From positions 1 to 12,876 of the forward strand of contig JAJYGM010000449.1 in assembly GCA_021785095.1 (NCBI GenBank): 12,876 bases of DNA, given 5' to 3'. The DNA is from Actinomycetes bacterium. GTDB taxonomy: Bacteria; Actinomycetota; Acidimicrobiia; Acidimicrobiales; Bog-793. A program made the position numbers and the translations under genes. This document shows positions 1 to 7,858 of this stretch, piece after piece (the stretch's first letter is position 1; the number at the start of each line of letters is the position of its first letter). The notes under the pieces are model-generated. The model was not told the DNA's origin. It saw nothing but the letters and a program-made list of their open reading frames with translations, and did not search any database.

Positions 1-2763
1 GCGTTGTACCTGCTCCCGTGTGGCCGTGAGGTCGCGCTCGGCAGCAGACCGCTCGTGACGGTGGGTGGACAAGCCGACCGAGATCCTCGTGACCGTCTCG
101 TCGTGCTCCCTCTGCCGCTGGCCGAGAGTGTGCACGCCGCGGTCGAGCTCGGTGATCAGACCCTGCACGACGACAGCGATCCTCGCCAGAGCGACGGCGT
201 TGCCCTCGTGCACCTGGCGGCGTTCCGCCGCCTCGGATCGAGCTGACTCGTATCCGGCGAGGCGACTCTCGATCTCGTCCCGGCGCTGTGCCAGCACAGT
301 CGCTCGCTCGCCGATGCTCGCCACCCGCACGTCGAAGTCCGCTCTCAGCCGAGCGAGCTCGCGTGCGCGCTCGTCGAGTGCATGCCGCTCTCGCGCGCGT
401 CCGGAGGCGACCTCCAGCTCGGCCGCTTCGGCCTGCTCGGCTTCCCAGAGCGCTAGCTCGCGGTCAGCGAGCTCCGCCTCGAGGTGCTCGGCTGTTCGAG
501 CAGCCTCAGCCTGGGCTGCGTCCACCTGCTCGGCTTCCGATGCCAACTGCAGGAGCTGGCGCTCCACGTCCTCCAGCTGAGCCTCCGACTGGCGATGCTC
601 CGCACCTGCTGCAGCGGCAGCCCTGCTCGCAACCGCCGCGACCGCTCGAGCGGACGACCACGCACGGCGAGCCTCTTCCGCTCGCTCGCCGGCGGATGCG
701 GCGGAGGCCTCCGCCTGCGCCGCTTCGTCCACTACCGCCACGAGGGCAGCTCTCGTAGCGCCGGCGCGTCCAGCGCCGAGCCGCCAACCGCTCGCGGAGA
801 GGCGGTCTCCGTGCCGGGTGACGACGACTGTGCGCGGGCCGCCCGCGGCGGCGAGGTCGAGCGCTTCCCCGATGCTGCCCTCGCAGAGCACGACACCGGC
901 AAGGAGCCGGTCGAGCAGGGCGTCGGCACCGGGATGCGTGCCGCGGACCCGGGCTCGGAGCGAACCTTCGCCCGCTGTCCCCGCCGCCTCGGTGCCCACC
1001 GGATCGCCGCTCGCCGCCTCTGTGCTCGCCAACTCGGTGCTCGTCGCCTCGACGCCCGAGGCGGGCGGCAGCGGGAGCACGGCTCCGTGCAGCTCGTGCT
1101 CGTGCAAGTGCTCGATCGCCCGTCGGGCGTCGGCCTCGCCGTCTACGACGACCGCCGAGAGCGCTTCCTCGACGGCGGCCTCGAAGGCCCGCTCGTAGCC
1201 GCTGTCGACGTGGACGACGTCGAGCAGCGTGCCGAGAACACCAGGCCGCCCAGCCAGACGCTCGACCCCGGCCCTGGCGTTGGCCTCGTCGAGCGCCTGG
1301 CGGAGGGCGTCCGCGCGGGCGTGCAGGCCGTGCGCTCGGCCGGCCGCCGCCCGGGACTCCGCCTCACGCTCGGTCACCTCGTCGGCAGCGGCGCGCTCCC
1401 GCTGCTCGGCTTCGATCTGTGCCGCTCTCGCCTCTGCGACTCGTCCCTCCATGGCCGTGAGCGCTCGGCGCTGCGCCGCGAGACGCTGGCCGAGCTCGCT
1501 CCGCTGCCGCTCGATCGCCGCCGAGCGCTCATTGGCCCTGGCGAGAGACTCGCGTGCGCGCGACAGCTGCGCGGCCAGCTGGTCTCGGGCCCTCCGGAGA
1601 TCGCCGGTGCGCACGGGAGGTCGCAGCGCGCCGTTCGTCCCGGCCGTGCGATCGAACTGCTCTTCCAGACGCTCGAGCTCGGCCACAGCCTGATCGAGGA
1701 GGTCTCGCTCGGGGTGAAGCGCCCGCCCGGCTTCGGCGGTGACGGCCAGCTCACGCTCGAGCCGGGCAGACTCGGCCTCGAGCGAGGCCACGAGGTCGGT
1801 CTCCGCCGTCGCGGCGAGCGCGGCCTCGACGCGCCGCCGGCGCTCTGCGATCACGTTTCCCACTCCGCGCGCCCGCTCCCTCACCCGCTCCGCGCTCGCC
1901 AGCAGGCTTGCGATGTCGCTCGCCTGCTCGGTCGAGAGCGATGCCTCACCGGCGTCGATGAGGGAGTCCAGCCGTGCGAGCGTCGCCTTGAGCCGCTCCT
2001 CCTCCTCGCCGAGGGCCGCCCGCTGCGTCTCGTTCTCCGCCAGGCGACGCTGAAGCGAGTCGAGCTCGCGGCCCGCCACGTACAGGCGCAGCAGTCGGAG
2101 CTCCTCGGCGAGCGCACCATGGCGCCGGGCCGCCTGCGCCTGCCGTTCGAGGGGTCGCAGCTGCCGGCGCACCTCTCGCAGCAGGTCCTGCAGCCGGAGC
2201 AGGTTCGCCTCTGTCGCCTCGAGCCGCCGCTCCGCCCGCTCCCGCCGGCGGCGGAACTTGAGGATGCCTGCCGCCTCCTCGATCACAGCCCGTCGATCCT
2301 CGGGCCGCGCGTCGAGGACGGTCGCAAGCTGGCCCTGGCCCATGATCACGTGTTGCTGTCGCCCGACGCCGGCGTCGGAGAGCATCTCCTGGATGTCGAG
2401 CAAGCGGCACGCCACGCCGTTCATCGAGTACTCGCTCTCGCCCGTGCGAAACAGAGTCCGCGTGATTGTCACCTCGGCAAGGTCGACGGGAAGCTTGCGA
2501 GAGCTGTTGTCGATGGTGAGCGTGACCTCGGCCCGGCCGAGCGGCGGACGCGCCGACGTGCCGGCGAAGATGACGTCGTCCATCTTCGAGGACCGGACAA
2601 CACGCGGACCTTGCGCACCGAGCACCCATGCGACTGCGTCGACGACGTTCGACTTGCCCGATCCGTTCGGTCCGACCACGACGGTGACCCCGGGTTCGAA
2701 TTCCAGTGTCGTGGGGTCGGCGAACGACTTGAACCCGCGGAGGGTGAGGGACTTCAGGTGCAC
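1..2763 (-). CDS. smc: Chromosome segregation protein SMC, 3' end cut by window edge
   Basis: SMC is the core ATPase of the condensin-like complex that compacts and separates replicated chromosomes, working with ScpA and ScpB. Translation gives 921 codons with no stop before the left edge; full SMC proteins are usually about 1150-1200 residues, so the end of the second coiled coil and the C-terminal head (signature motif, Walker B) lie outside. Seen directly: the N-terminal HLKSLTLRGFKSFA, Walker A GPNGSGKS at 31-38, the Q-loop region MGQGQL at 141-146, a long Arg/Glu/Ala-rich coiled coil at about 170-495, a hinge from about 502 (GVLGTLLDVV, YERAFEAAVEEAL) to about 690 (TVVVTRHGDRLSASG), then the returning coiled coil. 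The GTG start is forced: an in-frame TAG lies five codons upstream and no other start codon lies between. A low-complexity Ala/Thr/Ser/Glu/Gly stretch at about 568-601 interrupts the hinge. Family assignment is certain. Confidence 0.97.
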   Translation of the reverse strand, partial: MHLKSLTLRGFKSFADPTTLEFEPGVTVVVGPNGSGKSNVVDAVAWVLGAQGPRVVRSSKMDDVIFAGTSARPPLGRAEVTLTIDNSSRKLPVDLAEVTITRTLFRTGESEYSMNGVACRLLDIQEMLSDAGVGRQQHVIMGQGQLATVLDARPEDRRAVIEEAAGILKFRRRRERAERRLEATEANLLRLQDLLREVRRQLRPLERQAQAARRHGALAEELRLLRLYVAGRELDSLQRRLAENETQRAALGEEEERLKATLARLDSLIDAGEASLSTEQASDIASLLASAERVRERARGVGNVIAERRRRVEAALAATAETDLVASLEAESARLERELAVTAEAGRALHPERDLLDQAVAELERLEEQFDRTAGTNGALRPPVRTGDLRRARDQLAAQLSRARESLARANERSAAIERQRSELGQRLAAQRRALTAMEGRVAEARAAQIEAEQRERAAADEVTEREAESRAAAGRAHGLHARADALRQALDEANARAGVERLAGRPGVLGTLLDVVHVDSGYERAFEAAVEEALSAVVVDGEADARRAIEHLHEHELHGAVLPLPPASGVEATSTELASTEAASGDPVGTEAAGTAGEGSLRARVRGTHPGADALLDRLLAGVVLCEGSIGEALDLAAAGGPRTVVVTRHGDRLSASGWRLGAGRAGATRAALVAVVDEAAQAEASAASAGERAEEARRAWSSARAVAAVASRAAAAAGAEHRQSEAQLEDVERQLLQLASEAEQVDAAQAEAARTAEHLEAELADRELALWEAEQAEAAELEVASGRARERHALDERARELARLRADFDVRVASIGERATVLAQRRDEIESRLAGYESARSEAAERRQVHEGNAVALARIAVVVQGLITELDRGVHTLGQRQREHDETVTRISVGLSTHRHERSAAERDLTATREQVQR

Positions 2764-2770
2764 CGGAACG

Positions 2771-2778
2771 TCACCCTA
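2771..2778 (-). promoter_or_regulatory. TAGGGTGA just upstream of smc GTG: Shine-Dalgarno or leaderless -10
   Basis: This element can be read two ways. Its GGG core is 10 bases before the GTG, a slightly long but usable Shine-Dalgarno spacing. TAGGGT also fits an actinobacterial TANNNT -10 placed about 9 bases before the start, which would give a leaderless or nearly leaderless mRNA. No -35-like hexamer is visible 17 bases further upstream. The TAG is also the in-frame stop that fixes the smc start. The sequence alone does not decide between the readings. Confidence 0.35.
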
Positions 2779-2837
2779 CTCGGGCGCCCTGCCGGCTCCG
2801 GGGTTCTCAGACGGCCTCTGACCTGGGTCGGAACGAG

Positions 2838-2969
2838 CTACTGCCCTGCTCCGCCGCCACCTGAGCGCGCCTGCTGCGAGAGCCACGCCTGAGACAGACG
2901 CGACCGCACCGGTTCGGACAAGTCCTTCGGGAAACGATAGGCGCGATCCCTAGGAGACTTAGCCGTCAT
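2838..2969 (-). CDS. Candidate 43-residue small ORF between aftD and smc
   Basis: An ATG-to-TAG frame begins MTAKSPRDRAYRFPKDL, is rich in Arg and Ser, and ends in a Gly-rich tail (SGGGGAGQ). It starts at the centre of the large palindrome and ends 74 bases before smc. I do not recognise it. There is no Shine-Dalgarno sequence before the ATG, and third-position GC is about 70 percent, clearly below that of the neighbouring genes. It is therefore more likely chance than a gene, and is listed only because the gap holds no better frame. Confidence 0.15.
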   Translation of the reverse strand: MTAKSPRDRAYRFPKDLSEPVRSRLSQAWLSQQARSGGGGAGQ

Positions 2970-3013
2970 TTCGACGGTCAACGCGCCAGGGGTTCGCGCC
3001 TATCGATTCCCGA
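2927..3013. repeat. 87-bp imperfect palindrome between aftD and smc
   Basis: Outer arms 2927-2946 and 2994-3013 are inverted repeats matching at 19 of 20 positions (only 2934/3006 mismatched). Pairing continues inward on the same centre (2970): 2948-2950 with 2990-2992, 2953-2954 with 2986-2987, 2959-2960 with 2980-2981, and CCGTC/GACGG (2963-2967 with 2973-2977). The whole segment can fold into one long interrupted hairpin on either strand. It lies 39 bases past the aftD stop. No T-run follows in the transcription direction, so it is not a textbook intrinsic terminator. It could still end or stabilise the aftD transcript, or be a mobile or repetitive palindromic element. Confidence 0.75.
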
Positions 3014-3014
3014 G

Positions 3015-3081
3015 CGATCCCGCCCGCCGGCGGGAGTCGGCAGCGGCTCGATCACGCCCGCCGGCGGGAGTCGGCAGCGGC
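3015..3081. repeat. Two-copy 33-bp direct repeat across the aftD stop codon
   Basis: Copies at 3015-3047 and 3049-3081 match at 32 of 33 bases, with a 34-base period. The single difference (C at 3020, A at 3054) is what makes the TGA stop of aftD in the upstream copy; the other copy would read GGA there. Each copy contains the 12-base palindrome CCCGCCGGCGGG (3022-3033 and 3056-3067). The pattern looks like a recent tandem duplication of the 3' end of aftD. Confidence 0.85.
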
Positions 3082-6000
3082 CCCCACGCCCGCCCCGGCG
3101 ACCCCTCCCGCGCCGGCACGCCGGATCCGGATCGCCTCCCAGAAGGCGTCGGCACCGAGCAGCACGACGGCGAGCCAGATGAGCGAGGAGGCGAGGCTGA
3201 AGTGCGCCGGCCAGCCCCCGCCCGGCAGGAAGCGGTCGACGTGCTCGAGCAGGACGACCGCCGCCGCGGCGACGATCATCACGACAGCGGCCAACGAGGA
3301 GAGCAGCGAGCGTGCCCGGGGCACCGTCATCGCAACCAGGGCGACGACCGCCGCCACGGCCCCGACGACAGGTCCTGCCACGAGGATGCCGATCGCCGCC
3401 GTGAGAAGAACGCCGACCGCGACGCGTCGCCAGTCGGCCACCGCCCGCCCGCCACCAACGGCCGTCAGCACGTCGAACGAGAGCTCGGGATGCCCGGCGA
3501 GCCGCCCCGACGCCTCCGGGCGCCCCGACGCCTCCGGGCGCCCCGACGCCTCCGGGCGCCCCGACGCCTCCAAGTCGCCGCCCTCCGATCCGACACCCGC
3601 TGCTCTCGCTCGACGCCGCCTCGCTCGCACCATCGACCAGATCAGGATCACGAGGCACAGCAGCACGCCGAGCGCCGACAGCACGAGCGAGACGTCGACG
3701 CTCTTCTGCGGGGCAAACGACAGATCGATGACGTAGCTCGAGGCCCGCGGGACGCCACCCGTCCCCGGTCTGACGAACCACCCGTTTCCGAAACCATCGA
3801 CCAGCACATGATCGGTCAAGCCTGCACCACCGGCGATCCCGGCCTCCCAGCCCTTGTTCAGGCTCTCGCCGAGGACGAGGAGGAACGGACCGTGGACGCC
3901 GGTCACGCGCAACCGAGCCGACGTGCCGCTCTCGGACAGCACGGTCACCCTTGGTGCGCCGGAGCTGTAGGAGGCACCCGCCGCCGTCACGAGGCCGGTG
4001 CCCGGCTCGGACATCGGTGCCCCGCCAGGAGCGGAGTCGAGGACCAGCTGGTCGAGGTTGAGGCCCGTGAGACGCCCCGAGGCCGCCTGCACGAGGTTGG
4101 TGCCGGCGGGCAATGGCAGGCCGCGGCCAGCCCCGATGCCGGAAGCAGCCCCGGAGCCGGAAGCGGAGCCGCACTGCTGAACCCGCAGCCCGTCCCCGTT
4201 GAGAGCCGCCGCCGTCGAGCCGGTCACGAGCAGGGGCACGGGCCGCCCGTCGACCCGCAGCAGGTTGTCCCGGCAGACCGGCGGGATGCGCGCCGGCGTG
4301 TGCTCGAGTGGCACGCCCGGCATGGACACCTCGGCGATGCCGATCGGCAGAGCCGTCAGGAGCGACGTCTCGTAGCTCATCGTGTTCCGAATCGCCACCT
4401 TCGCGAACGTCAGCCGGATGACAGAACCGCGCACCGGCGCGAAGTGGAGCGGAACAGTCGTCGTCGTGCCGGCCCGGGGCGTTATCGGGATCGGCGGCAG
4501 CGGAACGGCTCGCGTCACCCCGCCCGCCGACACGAGCACCTCGGTCGGGCGCGAGTGCTCGGCGTCCGACGACACCGTCAGGCTGAGATGCGACAGGGTG
4601 ATCGGCCGACGCAACCGGTACTGCAACCACGACCCGACGTCCGCAGCCCTTCCGAGACCCGGCATCCACACGGTGCTCGGCTTGCCGTCGAGCGTGGCGC
4701 TCGCCGTCGCTCCCAGGTTCCCCGGCATGCGGCTCGACGAGGTCGCGTCGACGACGAGGGCGTTGTGCCGCCCGAGCAGGCGGTCGAGCACGTCGTCGGG
4801 GACGGCGTTCGAGAGCCGCGCGGTCCCGAGGACGGAGAAACGACGCCCTACCGGCAACGAGAACTGCCTCACGATCGCCGTCTCCGGGCTGCTACGGGGT
4901 GGCACCGGAGCGACACGATCACGCGTCATGAGGACGAGGAGGCGGTGCCGGATCGACCCTTTCCCCGCAGCCGACAACAGATCGGACGGCATGGCGATGA
5001 TCTGTGCTGCTCGCAGGTTCCCTACGCGCACCTCGGCGAAGCCGACGAGGCTCGACCCGACCGGCTCCGGCTGATCCGCACGCGAGATGAGGTTCGTCCG
5101 GTCGATCGTGACGCGCAGCGTCCGGAATCGCCGCCGCCCGAATGCGACCGTCTCGCCCGCCGGTGTCCGGGACTCCGGACCGAGCGGCACGGTCACGGGG
5201 TCATGCCCGTCGAAGGTGAGCGTCACGCGGGTGACGTACTGGTTGGTGAGCCAGGCCTCGTTTCGCTGGGGGAGCGGCTGGACGAGCGTCACGCTGTCTG
5301 CACTGACCGGATGCCGCGCCGTCACCTGCCACCATTGTCCGAGCAGCGGCGAGTTCACCGTGCCCTCGGTGGTCCACGCCGTGTGGATGTTGCCGTCGAT
5401 GGCGTTCGCCGGGCGCCACTCCGATCGGAGCGTGAACGCGGTCCCGTATGAGGAGGCGGTCACCGACGAGATGCCCCGCAACACCGACGTCGTGAGTGCT
5501 GCCGTCCCGGCCCGCGGGAACAGGTCGAACCCCGGATCGTTCACCACGAACGCCGAGGGCCGCTCGGAGGCCGTTTCGGTGTAGCCGGTGTTCTCGGAGA
5601 GGCTGTTCCACTCGTAGGCGCGCTTGCGGTTCGTGTCGGTGAGGACGAAGACGGCACCGCTCCCGAGAGTCTGACGACGCAAGGCCGGCTGTGTGGCGAG
5701 CGTGCCGGAGAAGAGGATCGTCGGGTTGCGGGCGAGCAGCCCGATGCCTGCGGCGTCCACTGCACCGGCGTTGTCGCCCGCGATGACGACGGGGGCGCGG
5801 AGACCGTCGGCCCGGATGATCGGCCGCGGGTTGGGGACCTTGTACACGACGACCGGGTGCGTGGAGGGGAGGCCGGGGGGGAGGTCGAAGTACGTTTCGT
5901 CGTACATCGGGATGGACGGGCGGTTGACGGTCAGCTTGCCGAAGGAGACCGGGTCGGTCAGCCCCGGCGGTGGCGTCCCCAGTTGGTGAGCGAGCAGCGC

Positions 6001-7719
6001 CGGCCGCGGCGTGTTGTAGCGCGCATACTGCTCGTCGTACTCGACGAGGACGTTCCCGGCGCTCATGAGCCGCGCGATCGGTGCGAGCGCCCGCCAGTTC
6101 ATGGTGCCCTGCTGGAGCGGGTTGTCGATGGCATAGAGGAGGTTCGCCGTCGGCATGGAGCCCTGGATGAACTGCTCGTGGGTGACGAACGGCCGCTTCA
6201 AGAGGCCCGCCCAGATGGGGTCGACGGTGTCGCCGTAGGTGTAGGCAGCGAAGTTGTTGCCGGGCAGGGCGTAGACGCGCGTGCCCGCGCCGTGGTGGTT
6301 GAGATAGCTGGCGGCAGCGGTGACGTAGGACGGCGGGTGCGCCGGCTGTGAGAACTGGACGATGACCGTGTCGCCGGCGAGGAGCGGTGCCGCGGCGGCG
6401 AGCGCCGCCGCGAACGAGGCGGCCCCGGCGGCCGTGCCGAGGCGCGGGAGCCTGCGGGCAAGCGCCGTGATGCCGGCGCCGAGAAGCATGGCGATGCCGA
6501 GCACGACGAGCGGGGTGGCCCGGTCCGTCGAGCGCAGTGCGTTGCCGGCCGTCGTCTTCGTCATGAACGCCTTGTCGAGCGCGCCGAGCGGTGTCGGCGA
6601 GCCGAACGGATGTGGGCCGACCGACAGGATGAGCCCGGCAACGAGGACCATCACGAAGTAGGCGCGCTCCCGCCATCGGACGAGGGCGGCCGAGACGAAC
6701 GCACCCATCGGGATGAGGTAGCTCGCGAAGAGCAGCTTGACGTTGGTCGTGTAGTCGATGGACGACTGGGTCCAGAGGCTCAGCCGGTCCCCGTTGTAGA
6801 AGTACCAGTAGCCGAGGCCCCGCACGACCTCCGAGGCTCCGGCTGCCGAGCTCGCCGCCTCGACGCTCTCGGTGTACTTGAGGATGTCGATTCCGTAGAT
6901 GCCTTCGATCGAGAGCCCGGCAATCCACCAGAGCGACACGAGGAGGGTCAGTGCTCCCGCCTTGACGAGGACCATGAGCGCGCTGCGCAGACGGAGGTCC
7001 CGCTCGACGAACACGGCGTAGGGCACCCAGATGAGTGGAGCCACGATCACGTAGACGACCGAGCTCGCGTTGATGCCGCTCACGGCGAACATGACGAGGG
7101 CGAACAGGGCCGGGTACCGCCAACCTCCCCGCCGGCACGCCAGGATCATGAAGGCCACCATCCAGGGGAGCCCGGAGAACGGCAGCAGGATGACCGAGAT
7201 GCGGCCGGCGTACTGCATGACGTAGGGCGAGAGGGCGTAGGCCGTGGCGGCGACGATCCGCCCGCCACCGGTCACGTTGACGATGCGGCAGAGGTAGAGC
7301 ACTCCTGCCGCCGCCCCGAAGAGGAGGCTCCCGAGCCACAGGCGCTGGGCCACCCAGATCGGGAGGTGGACCTGGGCCAGAACCCAGTAGAAGGGCCCCA
7401 TCGGGAAGAGGTAGCCGATGTTCTGGTGAGTGACGGTGCCAAGGGCGACGCCCGGGTCCCACATCGACACGGCACCCCTGAGGAGTCCTCCCGGATCGAG
7501 GTAGAGGTACGTCTTCGTGTCGTCGGACACGACACCGGGCCTCGTGAGCAGCATCGGCACGTAGCAGACGAGCGCTAGGAAGATGTGACTCACGAGGCCG
7601 GCAAGCCTCGGGCTCAGAATGGCGAGGCCCGTGCCTCTGCTGCCACCGTCGTCCGCGCCGGTGGTCGGCACGGACACGCGGCCGTTGGCGACTCGTCTGC
7701 GCCCGCCCGCGATCGTCAC
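3052..7719 (-). CDS. aftD: AftD-type alpha-(1->3)-arabinofuranosyltransferase (GT-C membrane enzyme)
   Basis: AftD enzymes transfer arabinofuranose from decaprenylphosphoryl-arabinose to cell-envelope arabinan outside the membrane. This 1555-residue protein has the family layout: a cytosolic N-terminus, a first membrane helix at about 40-58, then the acidic GT-C loop SDDTKTYLYLDP (D66, D67, likely catalytic), about ten more helices to about 475, and a large extracytoplasmic part. That part holds two discoidin-like carbohydrate-binding modules (about 750-900 with NAIDGN...TAWTT at 772-784, and about 990-1140 with LDG at 1010-1012 and W1018). A C-terminal membrane helix at about 1340-1362 follows, then Arg-rich sequence, an EASGRP repeat (1384-1406) and several more hydrophobic helices. 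Mycobacterial AftD is about 1400 residues, so the C-terminus is extended. The start is GTG without a clear ribosome-binding site; GTG codon 15 is an alternative. It lies 139 bases downstream of the DPPR synthase gene, which makes the precursor of its donor. Substrate is inferred from the family. Confidence 0.9.
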   Translation of the reverse strand: MTIAGGRRRVANGRVSVPTTGADDGGSRGTGLAILSPRLAGLVSHIFLALVCYVPMLLTRPGVVSDDTKTYLYLDPGGLLRGAVSMWDPGVALGTVTHQNIGYLFPMGPFYWVLAQVHLPIWVAQRLWLGSLLFGAAAGVLYLCRIVNVTGGGRIVAATAYALSPYVMQYAGRISVILLPFSGLPWMVAFMILACRRGGWRYPALFALVMFAVSGINASSVVYVIVAPLIWVPYAVFVERDLRLRSALMVLVKAGALTLLVSLWWIAGLSIEGIYGIDILKYTESVEAASSAAGASEVVRGLGYWYFYNGDRLSLWTQSSIDYTTNVKLLFASYLIPMGAFVSAALVRWRERAYFVMVLVAGLILSVGPHPFGSPTPLGALDKAFMTKTTAGNALRSTDRATPLVVLGIAMLLGAGITALARRLPRLGTAAGAASFAAALAAAAPLLAGDTVIVQFSQPAHPPSYVTAAASYLNHHGAGTRVYALPGNNFAAYTYGDTVDPIWAGLLKRPFVTHEQFIQGSMPTANLLYAIDNPLQQGTMNWRALAPIARLMSAGNVLVEYDEQYARYNTPRPALLAHQLGTPPPGLTDPVSFGKLTVNRPSIPMYDETYFDLPPGLPSTHPVVVYKVPNPRPIIRADGLRAPVVIAGDNAGAVDAAGIGLLARNPTILFSGTLATQPALRRQTLGSGAVFVLTDTNRKRAYEWNSLSENTGYTETASERPSAFVVNDPGFDLFPRAGTAALTTSVLRGISSVTASSYGTAFTLRSEWRPANAIDGNIHTAWTTEGTVNSPLLGQWWQVTARHPVSADSVTLVQPLPQRNEAWLTNQYVTRVTLTFDGHDPVTVPLGPESRTPAGETVAFGRRRFRTLRVTIDRTNLISRADQPEPVGSSLVGFAEVRVGNLRAAQIIAMPSDLLSAAGKGSIRHRLLVLMTRDRVAPVPPRSSPETAIVRQFSLPVGRRFSVLGTARLSNAVPDDVLDRLLGRHNALVVDATSSSRMPGNLGATASATLDGKPSTVWMPGLGRAADVGSWLQYRLRRPITLSHLSLTVSSDAEHSRPTEVLVSAGGVTRAVPLPPIPITPRAGTTTTVPLHFAPVRGSVIRLTFAKVAIRNTMSYETSLLTALPIGIAEVSMPGVPLEHTPARIPPVCRDNLLRVDGRPVPLLVTGSTAAALNGDGLRVQQCGSASGSGAASGIGAGRGLPLPAGTNLVQAASGRLTGLNLDQLVLDSAPGGAPMSEPGTGLVTAAGASYSSGAPRVTVLSESGTSARLRVTGVHGPFLLVLGESLNKGWEAGIAGGAGLTDHVLVDGFGNGWFVRPGTGGVPRASSYVIDLSFAPQKSVDVSLVLSALGVLLCLVILIWSMVRARRRRARAAGVGSEGGDLEASGRPEASGRPEASGRPEASGRLAGHPELSFDVLTAVGGGRAVADWRRVAVGVLLTAAIGILVAGPVVGAVAAVVALVAMTVPRARSLLSSLAAVVMIVAAAAVVLLEHVDRFLPGGGWPAHFSLASSLIWLAVVLLGADAFWEAIRIRRAGAGGVAGAGVGAAADSRRRA
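3505..3571. repeat. 18-bp tandem repeat in aftD, 3.7 copies, encoding EASGRP
   Basis: Three identical 18-base units (3505-3522, 3523-3540, 3541-3558) are followed by 13 matching bases of a fourth. On the coding strand they give (EASGRP)x3-EASGR at residues 1384-1406 of AftD, between the Arg-rich stop-transfer segment and the last helices. Perfect identity, including third codon positions, implies recent slippage or expansion, and the in-frame period allows the copy number to vary. Confidence 0.95.
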
Positions 7720-7769
7720 AACCGGAGGGCCAGCGGGGTGGACATCGCCCGGACAACCTACTCGTACGG

Positions 7770-7797
7770 GACTCGGGTACAGCGTCCGCGCCGAGTC
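7770..7797. repeat. Inverted repeat GACTCGG-N14-CCGAGTC upstream of aftD
   Basis: Perfect 7-base arms (7770-7776 and 7791-7797) flank a 14-base spacer, 51 bases before the aftD GTG and 61 past the ubiA stop. A TANNNT hexamer (TAGGTT, minus strand 7760-7755) lies just downstream, so an operator or weak promoter is conceivable. Seven-base arms can occur by chance in sequence this GC-rich. The rest of the 139-base gap shows only a short GCCGG-type hairpin near 7820-7840. Confidence 0.3.
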
Positions 7798-7858
7798 TCT
7801 GGACCGAGCTACGTGAAGACGCCGGCCGGACCGGCGGCGCCAGGGCGTGCCGCGAGGG

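Noticed and set aside
484..2892. 802-codon open frame on the plus strand
   Set aside because: It lies almost wholly antisense to smc, whose minus-strand translation shows clear Walker A, coiled-coil and hinge features. Long antisense frames are expected in very GC-rich genes, and this translation is Arg/Leu/Pro-rich with no recognisable domain.
2947..2993. TTGACC in the palindrome loop as a smc promoter -35
   Set aside because: No acceptable -10 hexamer lies 16-18 bases downstream of it, and the site is more than 200 bases before smc.
2978..4669. 563-codon minus-strand frame running past the aftD stop
   Set aside because: Shadow of the aftD 3' half in another frame, extremely Gly/Arg-rich, with no domain. 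Its end past aftD is only due to lack of stops in GC-rich sequence.
3202..5451. 749-codon open frame on the plus strand
   Set aside because: Antisense to aftD. The product is dominated by Arg, Asp, His and Pro with no hydrophobic core or motif.
5201..7756. 851-codon open frame on the minus strand in a second frame
   Set aside because: Overlaps the first half of aftD in another frame. The aftD frame gives membrane helices and discoidin motifs, while this one is Arg/Pro/His-rich noise.
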